From Elusimicrobia bacterium RIFCSPLOWO2_12_FULL_59_9 (lineage in GTDB: Bacteria; Elusimicrobiota; Elusimicrobia; O2-12-FULL-59-9), in the NCBI GenBank assembly GCA_001800185.1, contig MGUX01000100.1, positions 1 through 25,424 of the forward strand: a stretch of DNA of 25,424 nt. Direction: 5' to 3'. A program made the position numbers and the translations under genes. This document shows positions 21,621 through 25,424 of this stretch, in pieces (the stretch's first letter is position 1; the number at the start of each line of letters is the position of its first letter). The notes beneath the pieces were generated by a model, which saw only the letters and a list, made by a program, of their open reading frames with translations, had not been told where the DNA came from and did not search any database.

Positions 21621-22979
21621 CAATGCGGCAAGGGGGGCGTCGGGCCGTTCCGGGGCGGTCCCTTTGCGGCCCAGAAGCCGCTCCGCGCAGCGCTTTCCAT
21701 CCATAATCGCCTCTTCCATGAAGGAATATTTCCAGGCGCCATAGCGCCCGATGGATTCCACGCGGTTTTCGCCCAGAAAAGCGAATATCTCTTGGACCGA
21801 CGGCGTGCGGTCACGGTCGTAGACGACGTAAGCGCATGGGATCGGGGTCCATTTCTTGGTGACGATTTGGTCGGATCGGCGAGTCAGGCCGCATTCCCGC
21901 AGCCCCTTGAGGATTTGCGTCTCAGTCTTATTGAAATCGAGGCGGGCGCCGGGAGAGCGCGAAATCTCTATATATAAGGAAGAGGTTCCGTTGGGAGCCG
22001 CATTTTCAGAAAAATTGGAGCAGAACCCGGCGCGGTAGAAAGGAAACCGTTTTTCGGGAAAGTAAATCCAGTGCTTATCCGACATTCTGGGCCGGTTAAA
22101 GCCGATATTGAAGCAGTAAACCGTATTGTAGAGCAGTTTTCGGCGCGCGGCGCGGACGCCGCCGGGGACGCCGGCCATAGCATCGATGAGATGGACCAGC
22201 GGCATGGTGTTGACCAGACGGTTATAGCGGATTTGGCCCAGGCCCCCCGCTTCGATTATTTTCTGTCTGAAGTCGATGCGGGTGACGGGGGCGCCGAGGC
22301 GGATGCCGGACGTCCGCGCCGCCAGGGCGTCGGGGAGAGCTTGGGCGCCGCCGCGACGGGGGTATAAAAACGAGGCGTTGTAGCCGAAGAACTTTTTTTG
22401 GTCCGTCAGAGCTCCGTAAAGCACCTCTTCCACCTTGGGTTTTGGAACGAAGCGGCCGAGCCACTCCGTGGTCAGGCGCTCCAGCGGCATCCTCCAAAGT
22501 TTTTGATTATAAGGGAACATGAAGTGCCTCGATATTCCCTCGCCGAAGGTTTGCAGCGACCAATCTTTGAAGTTGGCCGGGCCGGCGTTTTGGGCCGGCG
22601 GTCGTTTATTCAGGGTTTTTAAAAAGCCCACGACGCAGTCGTCGATGACGCGCCGGGGCAGGCCGAAGGTGTTGGCTTGAAAGGGGTAGCGCGTGTAGGT
22701 ATTTTGGGAATAAATCCAGGCGCTGCGCTCGTGGCGGATATGGTTTCCCCGCAGCAGCCGCAAGATAAAATCTTTGCCGTAAGGGTCATGCAGATGCAGC
22801 AGATGCCCCGTATAATCGAAGGTGAAGCCGTCCTGGATAAATGAGCCCGCCAGCCCCCCTACGGCGCGGCTTTTTTCCAATACCAGGCACCGGAGCGCCG
22901 GGTCCTCTTTTTGCAGGTGGTGCGCGCAGGACATGCCGGCCAAGCCGGCGCCGATGATAAGAACGTCGGTGTTCAACAT
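21612..22979 (-). CDS. FAD-dependent oxidoreductase of the amine oxidase/UDP-galactopyranose mutase-like type
   Basis: This 455-residue protein begins with a Rossmann FAD-binding motif DVLIIGAGLAGMSCAHHL (GAGLAG at 10-15), then VLEKSRAVGGLAGSF and FDYTGHLLHLHDP. The end has ESIGRYGAWKYSFMEEAIMDG, the usual second FAD contact in amine-oxidase-fold enzymes. MFPYNQKLWRMPLERL resembles the central part of UGM-like and protoporphyrinogen oxidase-like proteins in polysaccharide clusters. The exact substrate cannot be read from the sequence; a sugar-nucleotide reaction is suggested by the WecA-like and glycosyltransferase genes upstream. The ATG is immediately preceded by CACTNTAC repeats, so no Shine-Dalgarno sequence is visible. 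Confidence 0.82.
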   Translation of the reverse strand: MLNTDVLIIGAGLAGMSCAHHLQKEDPALRCLVLEKSRAVGGLAGSFIQDGFTFDYTGHLLHLHDPYGKDFILRLLRGNHIRHERSAWIYSQNTYTRYPFQANTFGLPRRVIDDCVVGFLKTLNKRPPAQNAGPANFKDWSLQTFGEGISRHFMFPYNQKLWRMPLERLTTEWLGRFVPKPKVEEVLYGALTDQKKFFGYNASFLYPRRGGAQALPDALAARTSGIRLGAPVTRIDFRQKIIEAGGLGQIRYNRLVNTMPLVHLIDAMAGVPGGVRAARRKLLYNTVYCFNIGFNRPRMSDKHWIYFPEKRFPFYRAGFCSNFSENAAPNGTSSLYIEISRSPGARLDFNKTETQILKGLRECGLTRRSDQIVTKKWTPIPCAYVVYDRDRTPSVQEIFAFLGENRVESIGRYGAWKYSFMEEAIMDGKRCAERLLGRKGTAPERPDAPLAALLK

Positions 22980-23157
22980 AGTGGTACAGTGATAGAGTGA
23001 TAAAGTGGTAAAGTGATAGAGTGGTAGAGTGGCAAGAAGAAAGTGGTAAAGTGGTAAAGTGACGGGGGAAGTGGTAAAGTGACGGGACGAGGCGTCGATG
23101 AGGAACTTGTCGCTTTTCTGCTGTTTTTCACTTGATCACTCTACCACTCTACCACTC
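22980..23157. repeat. Octanucleotide repeat array with inverted right arm
   Basis: About seven consecutive units of agtgrtan run from 22980 to 23035, with further units at 23042-23057, 23070-23077 and degenerate agtgacgg units between and after. At 23129-23157 the same unit appears in the opposite orientation (cactctac twice, then cactc). The left part around 23012-23032 can pair with 23137-23157 to form a long stem of about 20 bp with a ~105-nt loop. The array fills the gap between the WecA-like gene and the FAD protein gene. Confidence 0.9.
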
Positions 23158-23182
23158 GGATATCGTATTTGTTCACTTTTTC

Positions 23183-24229
23183 TCAGTGCATCTTTATCTT
23201 GGCCAGAGCCAGGCTGAAGAGCAGAAATTCCCCGCCGATGATGATGTAAATCCAGACGGACCAGACGAGATTGACGTAGGGCAGCATCGCTGCCAGCGCC
23301 GACAAGAGGGCGCTCACCGCGGCCGCGGTGAAGACGATGTGCCGGCGTTCCAGGCCCAGCGCCTCCAGGCGCAAGGCGAAGTGGTCTTTGCTGCCCATGA
23401 AGGGGGATTTGTTGTTTAGAAGGCGTATGGTCATGACAAAAAAAGTGTCGTATAACGGGATGCTTAAGATAAAAATGGGCGCAAACACCGCCAAGTCGTT
23501 GAAGTGGGAATAGGAGGTCCCCAGCGAGAGGGCAGCCAGCACGAAGCCGATGAGCATGCTGCCGGAGTCCCCCAGGAATATCTTGTGCTGCTGCGGGCCG
23601 ATGTTGTAGGGCAAAAAACCCAGCGCGGCGCCGACCAAAGCCGCCGCCGCGAAGTTGACATAGATTAGCTCCGAAGGAATGGCGATGATGAGGAAGGCCA
23701 GTCCGCAGACGATCGCTTGGGAGGCGCACAGTCCGTCCATAATGTCGATAATGTTGAGGGCGTTGGTCAGTCCGACGACCCAAAGGGCGGTCAAAAAGTA
23801 GGCCAGGTAGACCGGTTGAACGAATTGGATGCGGATGTCGTAGTAAATCAAAAGCAGCGCGGCGAGGGTTTGAAACAGAAATTTTGAGCGGATGGTCAGG
23901 CCGTTGGGCTTTTTCAAATCGTCGATGATGCCCAAAATAAGCACGATGGTCCCGCCCAGGAGGATGGCTCTCAAGCTGTTTAAGGTGCCCGTGGGAAAAT
24001 GAGTCCAAAAGCGGATGATCAGCAGGCTGGAAGCGAAGGCGGCGAAAACGGCGACGCCTCCCCAAGACGGGGTCGCGTGCTTGTGGGTCTTGATTTCGCT
24101 GGAGGGGGTATCGAGCACCTTCAAATGGGTGGCGACGAAGCGCATCAGCGGGGTGCAGACGAGCGAGATGACCAAGGCGATGAGGATGCAGGCCAAATAA
24201 ATCTGCCAATGGTAGATCAGCGTCGTCAT
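23183..24229 (-). CDS. WecA/TagO-like undecaprenyl-phosphate sugar-1-phosphate transferase
   Basis: This 348-residue protein has about ten or eleven hydrophobic membrane segments. Family motifs are in order: HKHATPSWGG (49-58), DDLKK (103-107), NALNIIDIMDGL (156-167, with Asn and Asp residues for metal and substrate), FLGDSGSMLIGF (218-229), and a late SKDHFALRL replacing the HHR region. The family transfers a GlcNAc- or similar sugar-1-phosphate from UDP-sugar to undecaprenyl phosphate, starting O-antigen, teichoic acid or capsule lipid-linked chains. It is closer to WecA/TagO than to MraY, judged by length and motif spacing. The ATG overlaps the glycosyltransferase stop as ATGA. Confidence 0.88.
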   Translation of the reverse strand: MTTLIYHWQIYLACILIALVISLVCTPLMRFVATHLKVLDTPSSEIKTHKHATPSWGGVAVFAAFASSLLIIRFWTHFPTGTLNSLRAILLGGTIVLILGIIDDLKKPNGLTIRSKFLFQTLAALLLIYYDIRIQFVQPVYLAYFLTALWVVGLTNALNIIDIMDGLCASQAIVCGLAFLIIAIPSELIYVNFAAAALVGAALGFLPYNIGPQQHKIFLGDSGSMLIGFVLAALSLGTSYSHFNDLAVFAPIFILSIPLYDTFFVMTIRLLNNKSPFMGSKDHFALRLEALGLERRHIVFTAAAVSALLSALAAMLPYVNLVWSVWIYIIIGGEFLLFSLALAKIKMH

Positions 24230-24975
24230 GACGATTTGTCAGGGTCAGCGATGAGGATGGGGTAGTTGAAAACGCCCATCCGGTGAAGTCGATAGCGCCA
24301 CAGCACTCCCAGCGTGGAAAGGCCGTAGACCACGCTTCTCTTGAAGCCGATGGAAGAAGCCTCCGCAAAATACCTGGCCGAGGCCGGGATATCCCCAATG
24401 CGAAAATCAAAGTGGGCGGCTTGTATGAGCATCTGTTGGTCGAAGACGAAATCGTCTGAATTCTTGCGCCACGGGACCGTTTCCAGGACTTTGCGGGAAT
24501 AGACCCGCAGGCCCGAGTGCCATTCCCCGAGATTTTGACCCGTCCAGAAATTTTCCAGTACGGTCAGTCCCCGGTTGGCGAAGTATTTGTACGGCGGCAT
24601 TCCGCCGCGCAGCGCCTCGCGGCGGGTGCGGATACGGTTGCCCAGCACAAAGTCGCAGATGTCGTTTTGAATGAGCCCGACCAGATAGGGCGTTAGGCGC
24701 GCATCATATTGATAATCCGGATGAATCATGACCACGATATCGGCTCCGCGGTCGAGAGCCTGGCGGTAGCAGGTTTTTTGGTTGGCCCCGTAACCCCGGT
24801 TGGTTTCATGCCGGAGGGTGATCAGTCCCAAGCGCCGCGATATTTCAACGGTGCGGTCCTCTGAGGCGTCATCGACCAATATGACTTCATCCACCACGCC
24901 GGGCGGAATGTCTCCGACCGTTTTTTCAAGCGTTTTTTCAGCGTTGTAGGCGGGCAAGACGGCGATGACTTTCAT
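24226..24975 (-). CDS. Family 2 (DPM1-like) glycosyltransferase
   Basis: From the ATG at 24975 the protein has 249 residues. The GT-A start VIAVLPAYNAEKTLEKTV and VILVDDASEDRT (residues 32-42) are typical of family 2. NRGYGANQKTCYRQA and the region DIVVMIHPDYQYD (79-91) follow; this last replaces the usual DxD-type site. The family moves sugars from nucleotide- or polyprenyl-phosphate donors; members of this shape often act on polyprenyl phosphate. A longer in-frame start at 25095 would add 40 residues of low-quality sequence, so I reject it. The stop overlaps the start of the WecA-like gene, so the two are coupled. Confidence 0.88.
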   Translation of the reverse strand: MKVIAVLPAYNAEKTLEKTVGDIPPGVVDEVILVDDASEDRTVEISRRLGLITLRHETNRGYGANQKTCYRQALDRGADIVVMIHPDYQYDARLTPYLVGLIQNDICDFVLGNRIRTRREALRGGMPPYKYFANRGLTVLENFWTGQNLGEWHSGLRVYSRKVLETVPWRKNSDDFVFDQQMLIQAAHFDFRIGDIPASARYFAEASSIGFKRSVVYGLSTLGVLWRYRLHRMGVFNYPILIADPDKSS

Positions 24976-25424
24976 GATCGATCGGCAATGGGCCGTCAGC
25001 GGCCGTAGATGCTGTCGTTGAGCCACAGAAGAACCAGCCGCGTTTTTCCCGGCAAATAGAAAGACGAGGAGGTTGGCCCCGCCCCGGCCCAGCACTATAG
25101 AATAAAAAAAACGTCGGCTCCAGCGTTGCGCCCGGCCCCCAAAAGCTCAGGGAACTTCGAGTGGTGCCGGTTTGGGGAAGGGGAGATCCCAAAAATCGAA
25201 AAAAATCTCCCGTTTACGCCTGTCTCACCGCCGGCCGGGTGGCCGACGGATCGACTTTCCCTCCAGGCCACTTTGACCTCCGGGGATGGTTTTTAGACGC
25301 ACCTGTCCTGTGTCCGGCCCACTTCCTCCTGTTTGCCCGGCTCCTAAACTGGAGCCAGTTCGACCGACAATCCTAAAAGTCTCCACCGACACTCCTCATA
25401 GATCTCCCGAAAGACGTAGCTTCG
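24976..25424. other. Right-end region without a confident gene
   Basis: No convincing full gene is seen in these 449 bp. On the minus strand an AT-rich stretch (25094-25111) includes TATAGT at 25094-25099, a weak -10 candidate for the glycosyltransferase operon with no good -35. A perfect 6-bp inverted repeat ggctcc/ggagcc with a 6-nt loop lies at 25339-25356. An open frame enters from the right edge on the minus strand and ends at 25344. Confidence 0.5.
25344..25424 (-). CDS. Possible 3' end of an ORF cut by the window edge
   Basis: On the minus strand a frame is open from the edge to a TAG at 25344-25346, giving 26 residues (RSYVFREIYEECRWRLLGLS then VELAPV). The stop falls in the loop-adjacent arm of the ggctcc/ggagcc inverted repeat. 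The charged, helix-like sequence could be a protein tail, perhaps of a mobile element, but there is too little to identify it and it may be chance. Confidence 0.2.
   Translation of the reverse strand, partial: RSYVFREIYEECRWRLLGLSVELAPV

Noticed and set aside
22980..23090. Regularly spaced short repeats that might suggest a CRISPR array
   Set aside because: The units are 8 bp, directly adjacent and without unique spacers of 25-40 bp; no cas genes are present.
23136..24410. 424-codon minus-strand ORF overlapping the WecA-like gene
   Set aside because: It is a frame-shifted shadow of the transferase with Arg/His/Leu-rich composition and no membrane pattern.
24976..25095. N-terminal extension of the glycosyltransferase from the start at 25095
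   Set aside because: The extra 40 residues are unlike family 2 enzymes, which begin at VIAVLPAYN; the ATG at 24975 fits the family.
25161..25376. 71-codon plus-strand ORF at the right end
   Set aside because: It has no ribosome binding site, no motif and a composition typical of chance frames.

Overview
The window looks like chromosome of a GC-rich, diderm (Gram-negative-type) bacterium, probably from an uncultured phylum. Outer-membrane or envelope genes are present (a TolC-like channel, a predicted beta-barrel, exported repeat proteins), along with DAP-pathway genes for lysine and peptidoglycan. The two central sugar enzymes, a LacD-like class I aldolase and a phosphofructokinase with pyrophosphate-type signatures, are unlike the proteobacterial set. 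Elusimicrobiota or a neighbouring candidate phylum is my guess from gene content; the sequence alone does not prove it. Genes are tightly packed, with many ATGA or TGATG stop/start overlaps.

Region 1 (1-1836) is the only clearly accessory part. It holds a small, probably disrupted ORF, a tRNA-Gln(CTG) gene on the minus strand, and a two-gene cassette on the minus strand (a DUF6036/AbiEii-like nucleotidyltransferase and a partner of unknown function) that resembles a toxin-antitoxin pair. Pieces of the tRNA locus are duplicated on both sides. A 16-bp copy of the tRNA 3' end lies at 213-228, and a 51-bp copy of the tRNA 5' end plus its upstream flank lies at 1665-1715, where it could act as the promoter of the cassette.

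Region 2 (1837-5372, plus) carries a soluble GAF-PAS histidine kinase, a TldD-type metalloprotease and a membrane-anchored PrcB-like protein. Region 3 (5393-8020, minus) has a cyclic-nucleotide-binding/patatin protein of the NTE type and a Nudix hydrolase. Region 4 (8019-21620, plus) is a long co-directional run: dnaE, a stand-alone receiver, an exported HEAT-repeat protein, a predicted outer-membrane barrel, aldolase, PPi-type phosphofructokinase, a HAMP membrane protein, a TolC-like protein, an exported patatin, an exported TPR protein, dapF and dapA. A strong sigma70-type promoter with a 5' hairpin at 11888-11953 probably starts a sub-operon at the HEAT gene. Region 5 (21612-24975, minus) is a surface-polysaccharide group: a family 2 glycosyltransferase, a WecA/TagO-like polyprenyl-phosphate sugar-1-phosphate transferase and an FAD-dependent UGM/amine-oxidase-like protein.

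Octanucleotide repeats (consensus AGTGGTAN) lie directly before dapA and directly before the FAD protein gene. The right end (24976-25424) has no confident gene, only the possible tail of an ORF on the minus strand.
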